A stretch of 64,000 bases of DNA from assembly GCF_000816845.1 (NCBI RefSeq), contig NZ_CP006877.1:1059501-1123500 (forward strand), read 5' to 3'. Origin of the DNA: Rhizobium gallicum bv. gallicum R602sp (GTDB lineage: Bacteria; Pseudomonadota; Alphaproteobacteria; Rhizobiales; Rhizobiaceae). The notes under the pieces are model-generated. The model saw only the letters and a program-made list of their open reading frames with translations, searched no databases and was not told where the DNA came from. A program made the translations under genes and the position numbers. Of the stretch, positions 7,347-15,338 are shown piece after piece (within the stretch, counting starts at the first letter, position 1; each line of letters begins with the position of its first letter).

Positions 7347-8087
7347 CTATCGTGCGGTAACCGCTGTCGCTTCTTCGCCGACATGCAGGCCGCATTCGCG
7401 CTTCTCATCCTGTTCCCACCACCAGCGGCCGGCGCGCTCCGGCTCGCCAGGCTTGATGGCGCGCGTGCACGGCTCGCAGCCGATAGAAGGGTAGCCGCGG
7501 GCATGCAGCGGATTAACCGGCACGCTATTGTCGGCGACGTAGGACTTGACGGTCTCGATATCCCAGTCGGCAAGCGGATTTATCTTCAGGAGGTGCCGTT
7601 CGGCGTCATATTCCGCAAAAGGCGTTTCCGCGCGGTTGGCGGACTGACCGCGCCGCAGCCCGGTGATCCAGATCGTTGCGCCTGCCAGCGCCCGCGCAAG
7701 CGGCTTCAGCTTGCGCACGCCACAACAGGCATGCCTGGCTTCGACGCTCTCGTAAAAGCCGTTCATGCCGTATTTTGCCGCATAGGCGTCGATATCGGCC
7801 TGCTCGGGCTCGTAACGGGTGATGTGGATGTCGTACTGGCTTTCGGTTTCGTCGATCAGCGCCAGCGTCTCGGGGAAGAGGCGGCCGGTCTGCAGCGTTA
7901 CGACGTCGATCGGTAGGCGATGGTTGCCGATTTCGGCGGTGATCACCTGGTCTTCGATACCAAGCGATGTCGTGAAGACGACTCTTACGTCTAGGCCGGC
8001 GACAAACGACAGACGTTCGGCCAGGCTCAAGGTCGCAAGTTTCGCATTCAGCGTTTCCGCTTCTTCGATGATATTGACAACAGTCAT
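7347..8087 (-). CDS. cysH: Assimilatory APS/PAPS reductase (CysH)
   Basis: It reduces adenylyl sulfate to sulfite with thioredoxin or glutathione. In the 246-residue protein starting MTVVNIIEEAE, the PP-loop-like TTSLGIEDQVI is at residues 39-49. The catalytic ECGLH motif is at 231-235. The extra cysteines Cys121-Cys122 and Cys204/Cys207 are the 4Fe-4S ligands that mark the APS-using type. That fits the absence of an APS kinase domain in CysN here. The frame is open further upstream, but the ATG at 8087 is preceded by GAGGACAGG and agrees with family length. It is divergent from an Rrf2 regulator, the likely controller. Confidence 0.93.
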   Translation of the reverse strand: MTVVNIIEEAETLNAKLATLSLAERLSFVAGLDVRVVFTTSLGIEDQVITAEIGNHRLPIDVVTLQTGRLFPETLALIDETESQYDIHITRYEPEQADIDAYAAKYGMNGFYESVEARHACCGVRKLKPLARALAGATIWITGLRRGQSANRAETPFAEYDAERHLLKINPLADWDIETVKSYVADNSVPVNPLHARGYPSIGCEPCTRAIKPGEPERAGRWWWEQDEKRECGLHVGEEATAVTAR

Positions 8088-8244
8088 GGGAAAACCTGTC
8101 CTCGATGTTGGCCGGAGTATCGCAGCTTGAGGGCAGATCGCACAGAAAAACGGATTTCGAAAGCGGCGCATACGGGAGCAAATATCTCTCCGAAGCCGCT
8201 GCAATGCAGAAAAGCAGCCGCGTCAGGTCAGCAATCTGTCGGGG

Positions 8245-8271
8245 CTACTTTAATCTCTATAAAATTAGTAG
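8245..8271. promoter_or_regulatory. Candidate Rrf2 operator in the cysH/Rrf2 divergent region
   Basis: The 423-base gap 8088-8510 between divergent cysH and the Rrf2 gene holds an AT-rich imperfect dyad with outer arms CTACT (8245-8249) and AGTAG (8267-8271) around TTTAATCTCTATAAAAT. AT-rich dyads of this size are usual for Rrf2 regulators. It lies about 160 bases upstream of the cysH start. I see no convincing gene or other structure in the remaining 8272-8510. Confidence 0.4.
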
Positions 8272-8510
8272 GGTTACACGGTGCCTGTCAATTCGAAACC
8301 TGAAGTGATGTCGAAAAAGATGCAGGAAGGGCAATTTCAGCGTAGAATTCTGTCCGTTGGCCGAGCAGGAAAAACAAGGCCAAAATGCTTGTCTTCCAAG
8401 GCTTTCGCGGGCGCGTTCAAATTCCGTTCATGCTGGCTGTGCAATAGGAGATATGTAAGCTTGTGAAGTGGTGCGGCACGTCGCATCGCTCGTGTGTGTG
8501 ACGGTCCAAA

Positions 8511-8957
8511 ATGATTACGCAGAAAGCAAAATACGCGCTCCGGGCGCTGACGGTACTGGCGGAAGCCGATGCCGGCGAGCCCGTCATGATTTCGGACATT
8601 GCAGCGCAGCAGAAAATTCCGAAGAAGTTCCTCGAGCAGATCCTGCTCGATCTTAAGCATCAGGGCATCGTCGCGAGCCGACGCGGCAAGGCGGGCGGCT
8701 ATCTGCTGTTGAAGCCCGCCGACATGATCACCTTCGGCGAGATCCTGCGCATCGTCGACGGCCCGATCGCGCCGCTGCCATGCCTTTCTATCACCGCGTA
8801 TCGCAAGTGCGACGATTGCGACGGCGAGCAGACCTGCAAAATCCGCAGCGTCTTCGCGAAAGTCGCGGATGCAACGCGCAAGGTGCTGTTCTCGACGACA
8901 ATCGCCGACGCGGTCGCGCCGGCAAAAGGCGCAGAGGTCACCCGCCTTCTCGCCTGA
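8511..8957 (+). CDS. Rrf2 family transcriptional regulator, probable regulator of cysteine biosynthesis
   Basis: A 148-residue Rrf2 winged-helix regulator: MITQKAKYALRAL at the N-terminus, the recognition region SDIAAQQKIPKKFLEQIL, and the family wing SRRGKAGGYLL. The C-terminal half has four cysteines (91, 100, 103, 109), a pattern compatible with an Fe-S cluster, as in IscR, NsrR and RirA. Position, divergent from cysH and close to cysDN, suggests it senses sulfur or Fe-S status and controls sulfate assimilation, as CymR does in Firmicutes. That role is an inference. No strong ribosome-binding site is seen before the ATG. Confidence 0.85.
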   Translation: MITQKAKYALRALTVLAEADAGEPVMISDIAAQQKIPKKFLEQILLDLKHQGIVASRRGKAGGYLLLKPADMITFGEILRIVDGPIAPLPCLSITAYRKCDDCDGEQTCKIRSVFAKVADATRKVLFSTTIADAVAPAKGAEVTRLLA

Positions 8958-9094
8958 CGGGGCTTCTTCCCTCTCCATTGGCAGCCGCAGGTTCGCGAAA
9001 TCATCTCCCACCTTCAAGATTTGGTGAAAAGCCTTTCAAAGCCGCCGGAATGCGCCAATTCGGAGCTGTTCGGAAAAGGGCAGGGAGAACTGAA

Positions 9095-9481
9095 ATGCGT
9101 GTCTTATCCACAAAGCAGATCGTCTTGAGCGCGGCCGTCGCGGCAGCTTTCGCGACCGGCGCTGCGGCGCATCACGGCTGGTCATGGGCCGAGGCCGAGC
9201 AGATGGAGTTGAGGGGGACGATCCAGAAGATTTCCATGGGCGGCCCGCATCCCGCGCTTGACGTTGCGACCGCCGATGACGGCGTGTGGCGCGTCGAACT
9301 CGGCAATCCGCGCCAGACGGAGCGCTCCGGCTTCGTCGAGGGCTCGGCGAAGAACGGCGATCAGATCGTTGCGATCGGAAACCGTTCGCTGGATCGGAAT
9401 GAAAAGCGCATGAAGGCCGTGCGAATCACGGTCGGCGAGAAGCGCTACGATATCTATCCCGATCGAATCCAGACGAATTGA
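9095..9481 (+). CDS. Exported DUF6152 family protein
   Basis: A 128-residue protein with a Sec signal peptide (MRVLSTKQIVLSAAVAAAFATGAAA). The mature part starts with HHGWSWAEAE, then a beta-rich domain (LRGTIQKISMGGPHPALDV ... GDQIVAIGNRS) that matches the DUF6152 pattern. Function is unknown; the mature protein should be periplasmic. GGGAG lies about 9 nt before the ATG. It is followed 4 bases later by a four-helix membrane protein, so the two are probably one functional unit. Confidence 0.7.
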   Translation: MRVLSTKQIVLSAAVAAAFATGAAAHHGWSWAEAEQMELRGTIQKISMGGPHPALDVATADDGVWRVELGNPRQTERSGFVEGSAKNGDQIVAIGNRSLDRNEKRMKAVRITVGEKRYDIYPDRIQTN

Positions 9482-9485
9482 CCGC

Positions 9486-9962
9486 ATGGCGATCGAACTT
9501 CTGGAATGGCTTGCCGCAACGCCGCTCGCGGCAGGGTTGCGGCGTTCAGCGCTGCTTTACATGTTCGTCAACGCTTCGCATATCCTGTCCATCGGTTTGC
9601 TGCTCGGCGCCATCCTGCCGCTCGATCTCAGGTTGATGGGCTTCTTTCCGTTGGTCCCGCTTTCGGTGGTCGGGCCATTCCTGTCGCGCGCAGCGGCGGT
9701 CGGTTTGACGGCGGCGATCGTCACGGGCTTCTGCCTCTTCAGCGTCCGGCCGATGGAATATGCTGCAAACCCAGCATTTTTGGTAAAGATCGGATTGCTG
9801 GCAGTAGGCGTTGCCAATGCCGCCATCGTGCATGCCAGGGACAGCTGGCGAAAGGCGATTGCCGGAGTGGTCGTTGCAGCGAGCCTGCGCATTGCAGCCA
9901 TGGTTTCGGCGGCGGTGTGGATTACCGCTCTCATCGCCGGGCGGTGGATCGGTTTCATATAG
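9486..9962 (+). CDS. Small integral membrane protein, DUF6644/DUF2214-like
   Basis: A 158-residue, very hydrophobic protein with about four transmembrane helices: residues 22-48, 58-82, 95-112 and 125-150. The first helix contains a conserved-looking histidine (NASHILSIGLLLGAILPLDL). It follows the DUF6152 gene with a 4-base gap. Genes of these two families are commonly adjacent in proteobacteria, which supports the family call. The task is unknown; a heme-binding or metal-related membrane role has been considered for such histidine-bearing four-helix proteins, but nothing here proves it. Confidence 0.6.
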   Translation: MAIELLEWLAATPLAAGLRRSALLYMFVNASHILSIGLLLGAILPLDLRLMGFFPLVPLSVVGPFLSRAAAVGLTAAIVTGFCLFSVRPMEYAANPAFLVKIGLLAVGVANAAIVHARDSWRKAIAGVVVAASLRIAAMVSAAVWITALIAGRWIGFI

Positions 9963-10111
9963 AGGCGATCACGCCGCGACGGTGCTCGCCGCGCGCCACC
10001 AGCGCAAGGAAGAGATCACTGAACTTGTGCGAAGGCCGAGGTTGCGATGCCCACGCTGTTTCTGCTTTTGAAGTCGTTGCGTTCGATCATGAAAATAGCC
10101 GAGCGCGCGGC

Positions 10112-10148
10112 GCATCTGGCAGCTTCATCACATGAAACTGCCAGATGC
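10112..10148. other. Strong 37-base hairpin between convergent genes
   Basis: In the 292-base gap 9963-10254, an 11-bp stem (10112-10122 with 10138-10148, GCATCTGGCAG/CTGCCAGATGC) continues after one mismatch as a 5-bp stem TTCAT/ATGAA closed by a 3-base loop. Neither side has a T tract, so it is not a standard intrinsic terminator. It lies between convergent genes and may still act as a bidirectional transcript end or protein-binding site. I see no gene in the rest of this gap. Confidence 0.5.
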
Positions 10149-10254
10149 CAACATCGGAGCAACTGCGGATATGCATTCGATGATTGATATTGGCGATAGG
10201 CGCGAAGAAGATCCCACGAGACTGCTGGGCATTCGTGTGCCCTACCAGCTCTGT

Positions 10255-11904
10255 TTACCGGTCGCTCAGTGCCCAGCGCGGATTGACCCAGGGCTCCTGG
10301 TTCGAGCGCGGCAGGGGCTGCTTGCCGAGGATATGGTCTGCCGCCTTCTCGCCGGTCATGATCGAGGGGCCGTTGAGGTTGCCGTAGGTGATGTGTGGGA
10401 AGATTGACGAGTCGGCAACGCGCAGGCCGTCCACTCCGATGACGCGCGTCTCCGGGTCGATCACGGCCATCGGGTCGTTCTTAGCGCCCAACTTACAGGT
10501 GCCGCAGGGGTGGTAGGCGCTTTCCAGATGCTCGCGCAGGAAGCCGTCGATCTCGTCGTCCGTCTGCACCTTCTCGCCCGGCTGGATTTCCGGCCCTCGA
10601 TAGGGGTCGAAAGCCTGCTGGCCGAAGATCTCGCGGGTGAGGCGCACGCAGTGGCGGAATTTCTCCCAGTCATCCGGGTGACTCATATAGTTGAAGCGGA
10701 TGATGGGGTCGGCCTTCGGATCGGGCGAGCGCAGGGTGACGGACCCGCGCGACTTCGAGAGATTGTAGCCGACATGCACCTGAAAGCCGTGGCTCTTCGC
10801 CGCCGCCTTGCCGTCATAGCTGATCGCCACCGGCAGGAAGTGATACTGGATGTCCGGCTGCTTGACGCCGGCCGCCGAGCGCAGGAAGGCGCAGGCTTCG
10901 AACTGGTTGGAAGTGCCGAGGCCGGATCTCGTGAACATCCATTGCGCGCCCGCCACGCCCTGCCAGAACCATGGCAGCCAGGAATAGAGTGAAACCGGCT
11001 TGGTGCTGACCTGCTGGAAATAGAATTCCATATGGTCCTGCAGGTTGGCGCCGACGCCTGGCCGGTCGGCTTTCACCTCGATGCCGTGCTCCTGCAAATG
11101 AGCCCCAGGGCCGATACCGGAAAGCATCAAGAGCTTCGGCGAGTTGAAGGATGAGGCAGAAACGATCACCTCGCGGTTCGCCTTGATGATTTCGACCTTG
11201 CCGCGGCGCTCGATCTCGACACCGGTCGCGCGGCCGTTCTCGATAACGATCCTGCGCGCCAGGGCGTAGGCGATGTCGACATTCGGCCGCCTCAGCGCCG
11301 GCTTCAGATAGGCGTTCGCCGCAGACCAGCGACGGCCGCGGAAGATGGTCTGCTCCATCAGCCCGAAGCCTTCCTGCTTCGAGCCGTTGTAGTCGTCCGT
11401 CGCCTCGAAACCCGCCTGCTTGCCGGCTTCGATGAATGCATGGAACAGCGGGTTGCGAAAGCCGCCGCGTTGCACATGCAGCGGGCCGTCGGTGCCGCGC
11501 CAGCCTTCCTCACCGCCGTGCGAATGCTCCATGCGCTTGAAGTAGGGCAGCACGTCTGCATAGGCCCAGCCGTTGGCGCCGAGCTCTTCCCAACGGTTGT
11601 AGTCTTCGGCATGGCCGCGCACATAGACCATGCCGTTGATCGAGGAGGATCCGCCGATCACCTTGCCGCGCGGTGCGGTGATGCGCCGGCCGTTGAGGTT
11701 TGGTTCGGGTTCCGAGAGGTAGCCCCAGTTGTAGCGCCTCATGCTCATCGGCCAAGCAAGCGCTGCCGGCATCTGGATGAACGGCCCGAAGTCGCTGCCG
11801 CCCGCCTCGATGACGATCACGCTGTTTCTGCCGTCTTCCGAGAGACGATAGGCGAGGGCCGACCCTGCCGAGCCGGAGCCTATGATGACGAAGTCTGCTT
11901 GCAT
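10255..11904 (-). CDS. betA: Choline dehydrogenase (BetA)
   Basis: A flavoprotein of the GMC oxidoreductase family, 549 residues, that oxidises choline to betaine aldehyde at the membrane. The N-terminal FAD-binding motif [15 protein letters not shown] is followed by IEAGG. GMC signature 1 is visible as [18 protein letters not shown], and signature 2 as [18 protein letters not shown]. The C-terminal catalytic histidine region reads [12 protein letters not shown], with [13 protein letters not shown] near the end. An upstream in-frame GTG would add three residues; the ATG at 11904 gives the usual BetA N-terminus [11 protein letters not shown]. It follows betB by 56 bases in the betIBA operon. 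Confidence 0.95.
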   Translation of the reverse strand: MQADFVIIGSGSAGSALAYRLSEDGRNSVIVIEAGGSDFGPFIQMPAALAWPMSMRRYNWGYLSEPEPNLNGRRITAPRGKVIGGSSSINGMVYVRGHAEDYNRWEELGANGWAYADVLPYFKRMEHSHGGEEGWRGTDGPLHVQRGGFRNPLFHAFIEAGKQAGFEATDDYNGSKQEGFGLMEQTIFRGRRWSAANAYLKPALRRPNVDIAYALARRIVIENGRATGVEIERRGKVEIIKANREVIVSASSFNSPKLLMLSGIGPGAHLQEHGIEVKADRPGVGANLQDHMEFYFQQVSTKPVSLYSWLPWFWQGVAGAQWMFTRSGLGTSNQFEACAFLRSAAGVKQPDIQYHFLPVAISYDGKAAAKSHGFQVHVGYNLSKSRGSVTLRSPDPKADPIIRFNYMSHPDDWEKFRHCVRLTREIFGQQAFDPYRGPEIQPGEKVQTDDEIDGFLREHLESAYHPCGTCKLGAKNDPMAVIDPETRVIGVDGLRVADSSIFPHITYGNLNGPSIMTGEKAADHILGKQPLPRSNQEPWVNPRWALSDR

Positions 11905-11960
11905 GATGTACACTCAGTATGTGTTGGCCTTCCCCACAAGCGGGAGGGCTTGGCCTCTTC

Positions 11961-13424
11961 TCAATACGGCGCCGCCACCGGCCCCATGCCCACGTAAACC
12001 GTTTTCAACTCCGAATAATGCTCCAGCGCCGCAAGCGAGTTCTCCCGCCCGAAACCGGATTGCTTCGAGCCGCCGAAGGGAATTTCGACCGGGCAGAGAT
12101 TGTAGGTGTTGATCCAGAGCGTGCCTGCCTCGAGCTGGTCGGCGACGCGGTGGGCGCGCGTCAGATCGGCGGTGAAGACGCCACCCGAAAGGCCGAATTC
12201 GGTGGCGTTCGCACGTTCGATGACCTCGGCTTCGTCATCGAAATCGAGCACGCACATCACCGGCCCGAAGATCTCCTCGCGGGCAATGGTCATGCCGTCG
12301 GTCACGTCGGCAAACACGGTCGGCTGGACGTAATAGCCTTCGCCGGAAACATTGTTCGGAATGCCGCCGCCGGTGACGAGTGTCGCACCCTCGGCCTTGC
12401 CCTTGTCGATGTAGCTCAAGACCTTCTGTCGCTGGTCGAATGAAACCATCGGGCCGAGCTGCGTCGCCTCGTCCATCGGGTCGCCGATCAGGATCGCCTC
12501 GGTGCGGGCCTTCAGCCGCTTCAGGAACTCGCCCTTGATCTTCCGCTGCACAAAGACGCGGGTGCCGTTCGAGCAGACCTGGCCCGTCGAATAGAAGTTG
12601 CCGAGCATGGCGCCGCCGATTGCGCTGTCGATATCGGCATCGTCGAAGACGATCAGCGGCGACTTGCCGCCGAGCTCCATCGTCACATGTTTGAGGTGGC
12701 CTGCCGCGGAGGCGGCGACCTTGCGGCCGGTCGGCACCGAGCCGGTGAGTGACACCTTTGCCACGTCCTTATGGTTGACGAGCAGCGGGCCGGTGTCGCG
12801 GTCTCCCTGGATCACATTGTAAAGGCCCTTCGGCAGGCCTGCTTCGTGCAGGATTTCGGCAATCTTCAGCGCGCCGAGCGGCGTGTTTTCCGAGGGCTTG
12901 AAGACCATCGCATTGCCGGCGATCAGCGCCGGCGCCCCTTTCCAGCAGGCGATCTGCTGCGGATAGTTCCAGGCGCCGATGCCGACGCAGACGCCGAGCG
13001 GCACGCGCTTCGTATAGGCGAAATCGCCGCCGAGCGGGATATAGGAGCCGTTGAGGCCGGCTGCCGCGATGCCGCCGAAGAACTCGAAGCTGTCGGCGCC
13101 CGACGTCGGATCAGCGACGATCGTTTCCTGGATCGGCTTGCCGGTATCGAGCGTTTCGAGCTCGGAAAGCTCGCGATTGCGCTCGCGCATGATCTCGGCG
13201 GCGCGCTTGAGGATGCGGCCGCGGGCCGTCGGGCTCATCGCCGCCCATTCCGGCTGTGCGCGCCTGGCAGCCGCGATCGCTTTCTCGACGATGGCAGGCG
13301 TTGCCGCATGCAGCCGCGCGATCACTTCGCCGGTTGCCGGATAAATGCTTTCGATGACGCTGCCCGCTTCGTCCTCGATATATTCGCCGTCAATGAAGTG
13401 CGACGCTTTCGGCTGGGCTTTCAT
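11961..13424 (-). CDS. betB: Betaine aldehyde dehydrogenase (BetB)
   Basis: An NAD(P)-dependent aldehyde dehydrogenase, 487 residues, converting betaine aldehyde to the osmoprotectant glycine betaine. It has the cofactor-binding segment [13 protein letters not shown], the glycine motif FTGS-like [11 protein letters not shown], the general-base glutamate in MELGGKSPL, and the catalytic cysteine in GQVCSNGTR. The C-terminus [15 protein letters not shown] is family-typical. AAAGGATT precedes the ATG. It lies 65 bases downstream of betI and upstream of betA. Confidence 0.95.
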   Translation of the reverse strand: MKAQPKASHFIDGEYIEDEAGSVIESIYPATGEVIARLHAATPAIVEKAIAAARRAQPEWAAMSPTARGRILKRAAEIMRERNRELSELETLDTGKPIQETIVADPTSGADSFEFFGGIAAAGLNGSYIPLGGDFAYTKRVPLGVCVGIGAWNYPQQIACWKGAPALIAGNAMVFKPSENTPLGALKIAEILHEAGLPKGLYNVIQGDRDTGPLLVNHKDVAKVSLTGSVPTGRKVAASAAGHLKHVTMELGGKSPLIVFDDADIDSAIGGAMLGNFYSTGQVCSNGTRVFVQRKIKGEFLKRLKARTEAILIGDPMDEATQLGPMVSFDQRQKVLSYIDKGKAEGATLVTGGGIPNNVSGEGYYVQPTVFADVTDGMTIAREEIFGPVMCVLDFDDEAEVIERANATEFGLSGGVFTADLTRAHRVADQLEAGTLWINTYNLCPVEIPFGGSKQSGFGRENSLAALEHYSELKTVYVGMGPVAAPY

Positions 13425-13489
13425 AATTCAATCCTTTGCTTTGTGCGACAGGGCAAAAATTAAGGCTCCTCATTCCTGTGCGGTGAGCC

Positions 13490-14074
13490 TCATTCGATCC
13501 CCCTTAGTTGCATCGTCACATAATCCTCCGTCAGCCCGATCGAAGCCTCGATGTTTATCGGCGCCGATTTCAGACTTTGGCGGATATAGAGCCCGTCGAT
13601 CATCGCAGCAGCGCCTTCGGCGATGCGTCCTGCGGCATCTGGCGGGCAAAGCTTCTTGAGGTTGGCCAGCAGGTTCGAACGCAGCCGGCGGGCATAGATG
13701 ACGAGGAAACGGCGCGTCTCTTCCGAGCGCTGCGCTTCGGCATAGAAGGCGAGCCATGCGGCGATCGTTTCCGGCGCGAACTGATCGGCCTGGAAGCTGA
13801 CCCGGATGACGGCAGAGAGATTTTCGCGTGGGGTACGGGCAGCCTTCAGCGCCGTCACCGTGTCGTCACGCAATTGCCTGAGCAGCGAACGGACCGTCTC
13901 GATCAGCAGTTGCTCCTTGCTGCCGAAATAGTGGTGCGCAAGGGCAGGAGACACGCCGGCCTGGCGGGCGATATCGGACATGGTGACGCTCAGCGAGCCG
14001 CGATCCGCGATTACGCGCAGCGCAGCGTCGACGAGCGCCTTTCGGCGTAGAGGTTCCATTCCGATTTTCGGCAT
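13490..14074 (-). CDS. betI: TetR-family choline-responsive repressor BetI
   Basis: A TetR-type repressor of 194 residues beginning MPKIGMEPLRRKALVDAAL, the characteristic BetI N-terminus. The helix-turn-helix lies in VTMSDIARQAGVSPALAHHYFGSKEQLL. BetI proteins repress bet genes and release DNA when choline binds. The frame is open upstream to 14125, but homologous starts and the GGAG upstream favour 14074. A dyad at 14110-14129 is the likely operator. Unlike Sinorhizobium betICBA, no betC (choline sulfatase) lies between betI and betB. Confidence 0.93.
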   Translation of the reverse strand: MPKIGMEPLRRKALVDAALRVIADRGSLSVTMSDIARQAGVSPALAHHYFGSKEQLLIETVRSLLRQLRDDTVTALKAARTPRENLSAVIRVSFQADQFAPETIAAWLAFYAEAQRSEETRRFLVIYARRLRSNLLANLKKLCPPDAAGRIAEGAAAMIDGLYIRQSLKSAPINIEASIGLTEDYVTMQLRGIE

Positions 14075-14109
14075 GAGGGCCAGCTCCGACAGTTCAGCAC
14101 ATATTATTT

Positions 14110-14129
14110 TTGATTGACTGATCAATCAA
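14110..14129. promoter_or_regulatory. Candidate BetI operator
   Basis: Perfect 8-bp arms TTGATTGA and TCAATCAA around a 4-base centre CTGA, 36 bases upstream of the betI start. ATTGA/TCAAT dyads are typical of BetI sites. Repression of betIBA, and so autoregulation, is inferred. Confidence 0.7.
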
Positions 14130-14216
14130 CAAAAACTTTTTGACGGAATTTGAGAAGGCTCAACCCTTTCCGGCCCGCGATTCTGCAGCATATGAACAGC
14201 TATCAGGAGGTGTGTC

Positions 14217-14771
14217 ATGGCTAGCGTCTTCGATGGAGCGCCGTCCTCGTCCCTGCAGTCGAAATGGATATGGTTCGTGGGTCTCGGCGTGCTGCTGTTG
14301 ATCTGCGGCCTGATCGCGGTCGGAAATCTCCTTCTCGCCACCGTGGTGTCGGTCTATTCCGTGGGAATGCTGATGGTCTTCGGGGGGGTCGTCTATCTCA
14401 TCCACGCCTTTCAGGTGCGCGGCTGGGAGCACATCCTTTTCTGGGCGCTGAGCGGTGTACTCTACGTCCTCGCAGGCATATTCGCCTTCATCAATCCGAT
14501 CCTTACCTCCGCTGCTCTGACGCTCTTTCTCGCCGTCGCTCTGCTTGTTGCCGGCGTCTTCCGCGTCTTTATCGGCCGCCGCATGAAGCCGCTCAAGGGC
14601 TGGGGCTGGATTGTCGTAAGCGGCGTGGTCACCGCGCTCGCAGGCTTTATCATCGCGCTCGGCTGGCCGGTGAACAGTCTCTGGGTCCTCGGACTTTTCC
14701 TCGCGGTCGATCTTATTTTGCAGGGATGGACGATGATTGCATTCGGGATCGGCCTTCGAAGCGTGCAATGA
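14217..14771 (+). CDS. HdeD family membrane protein (DUF308)
   Basis: A 184-residue polytopic inner membrane protein with about six transmembrane segments arranged as three repeated helix pairs, the DUF308/HdeD architecture. Examples are LGVLLLICGLIAVGNLLLA, GVLYVLAGIFAFINP and ASVVTALAGF-like VVSGVVTALAGFIIALG. In E. coli HdeD is linked to acid resistance; the biochemical role is unclear. A perfect AGGAGGTG lies 4 nt before the ATG. It is divergent from betI; the shared 14130-14216 gap holds its promoter, though I cannot place the hexamers with confidence. Confidence 0.8.
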   Translation: MASVFDGAPSSSLQSKWIWFVGLGVLLLICGLIAVGNLLLATVVSVYSVGMLMVFGGVVYLIHAFQVRGWEHILFWALSGVLYVLAGIFAFINPILTSAALTLFLAVALLVAGVFRVFIGRRMKPLKGWGWIVVSGVVTALAGFIIALGWPVNSLWVLGLFLAVDLILQGWTMIAFGIGLRSVQ

Positions 14772-14809
14772 GGCTGTCCACAGGCTGTGCTCACGGAATG
14801 TTTCTTTTT

Positions 14810-14838
14810 TTGACAAGCATGTGAGGCGGGACTAAAAT
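14810..14838 (+). promoter_or_regulatory. Sigma-70-type promoter for the ParD-like gene
   Basis: TTGACA at 14810-14815 and TAAAAT at 14833-14838 are separated by exactly 17 bases. It is about 110 bases upstream of the antitoxin-like gene start. Confidence 0.6.
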
Positions 14839-14948
14839 TCAGATACCAAGGCGCCGGCAGATGACATTGCCGGAACAGATGTCATGAGTGGTCATGCATC
14901 CCGCGTAGGGCAGGTTCTGTCCCGTAGAAAAACGAAGGGAGGAAGTTC

Positions 14949-15191
14949 ATGCCAATGGTCACAGTTTCCATATCACCGGTCCAGGCAGCAGGCATTCGCG
15001 ATGCCGTCGATCATGGCGGCTATGCATCGAGCAGCGAGGTTGTTCGTGAGGCGCTGCGCCTCTGGGATGCCGCCCGCAAGCTCGCAGAATATCGCAATGA
15101 CGTTCTAAATGACGAAGACCGCGCGAGTGGGGGCCGCTGCGTTGCAGATATGTTTGCCGATCACGAAGCGGAGCGCCGCCGGTCCGCCTGA
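14949..15191 (+). CDS. ParD/CopG-type antitoxin without an adjacent toxin
   Basis: An 80-residue ribbon-helix-helix protein. The N-terminal strand VTVSISPVQAAGIRDAVDHGG is followed by the ParD signature YASSSEVVREALRLW and a charged C-terminal tail that would wrap a toxin. GGGAGGAAGTTC directly precedes the ATG. Antitoxins of this type neutralise ParE/RelE-like toxins and autorepress. No ParE-sized gene follows: the next gene starts 147 bases later and encodes a c-di-GMP protein. It may be a solitary antitoxin, have a distant partner, or have been reused as a regulator. Confidence 0.8.
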   Translation: MPMVTVSISPVQAAGIRDAVDHGGYASSSEVVREALRLWDAARKLAEYRNDVLNDEDRASGGRCVADMFADHEAERRRSA

Positions 15192-15213
15192 TAGGGTCGG
15201 GACCTAACCCATT

Positions 15214-15239
15214 GACCGGAATGCTGAAACATTCCGGTC
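15214..15239 (+). terminator. Terminator-like hairpin after the ParD-like gene
   Basis: A perfect 10-bp stem GACCGGAATG/CATTCCGGTC with loop CTGAAA, 23 bases past the antitoxin stop. It lacks a clear T tract, so efficient intrinsic termination is uncertain. Confidence 0.5.
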
Positions 15240-15338
15240 CGCAACTTTCACAAAAGTTTCACATTGGCGAAAGGGTTCGTTGATGCTTTTTCACCATCTT
15301 CGCTGCGAAAAAGAAGACTTCGCAGTGGAGAATTTGGC

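Noticed and set aside
8281..8466. 61-codon open frame in the cysH/Rrf2 gap
   Set aside because: No ribosome-binding site, basic random-looking composition, and position in a regulatory gap.
14949..15338. ParE toxin gene next to the ParD-like gene
   Set aside because: I searched both strands of the short gap for a 90-100 codon frame with toxin features and found none.
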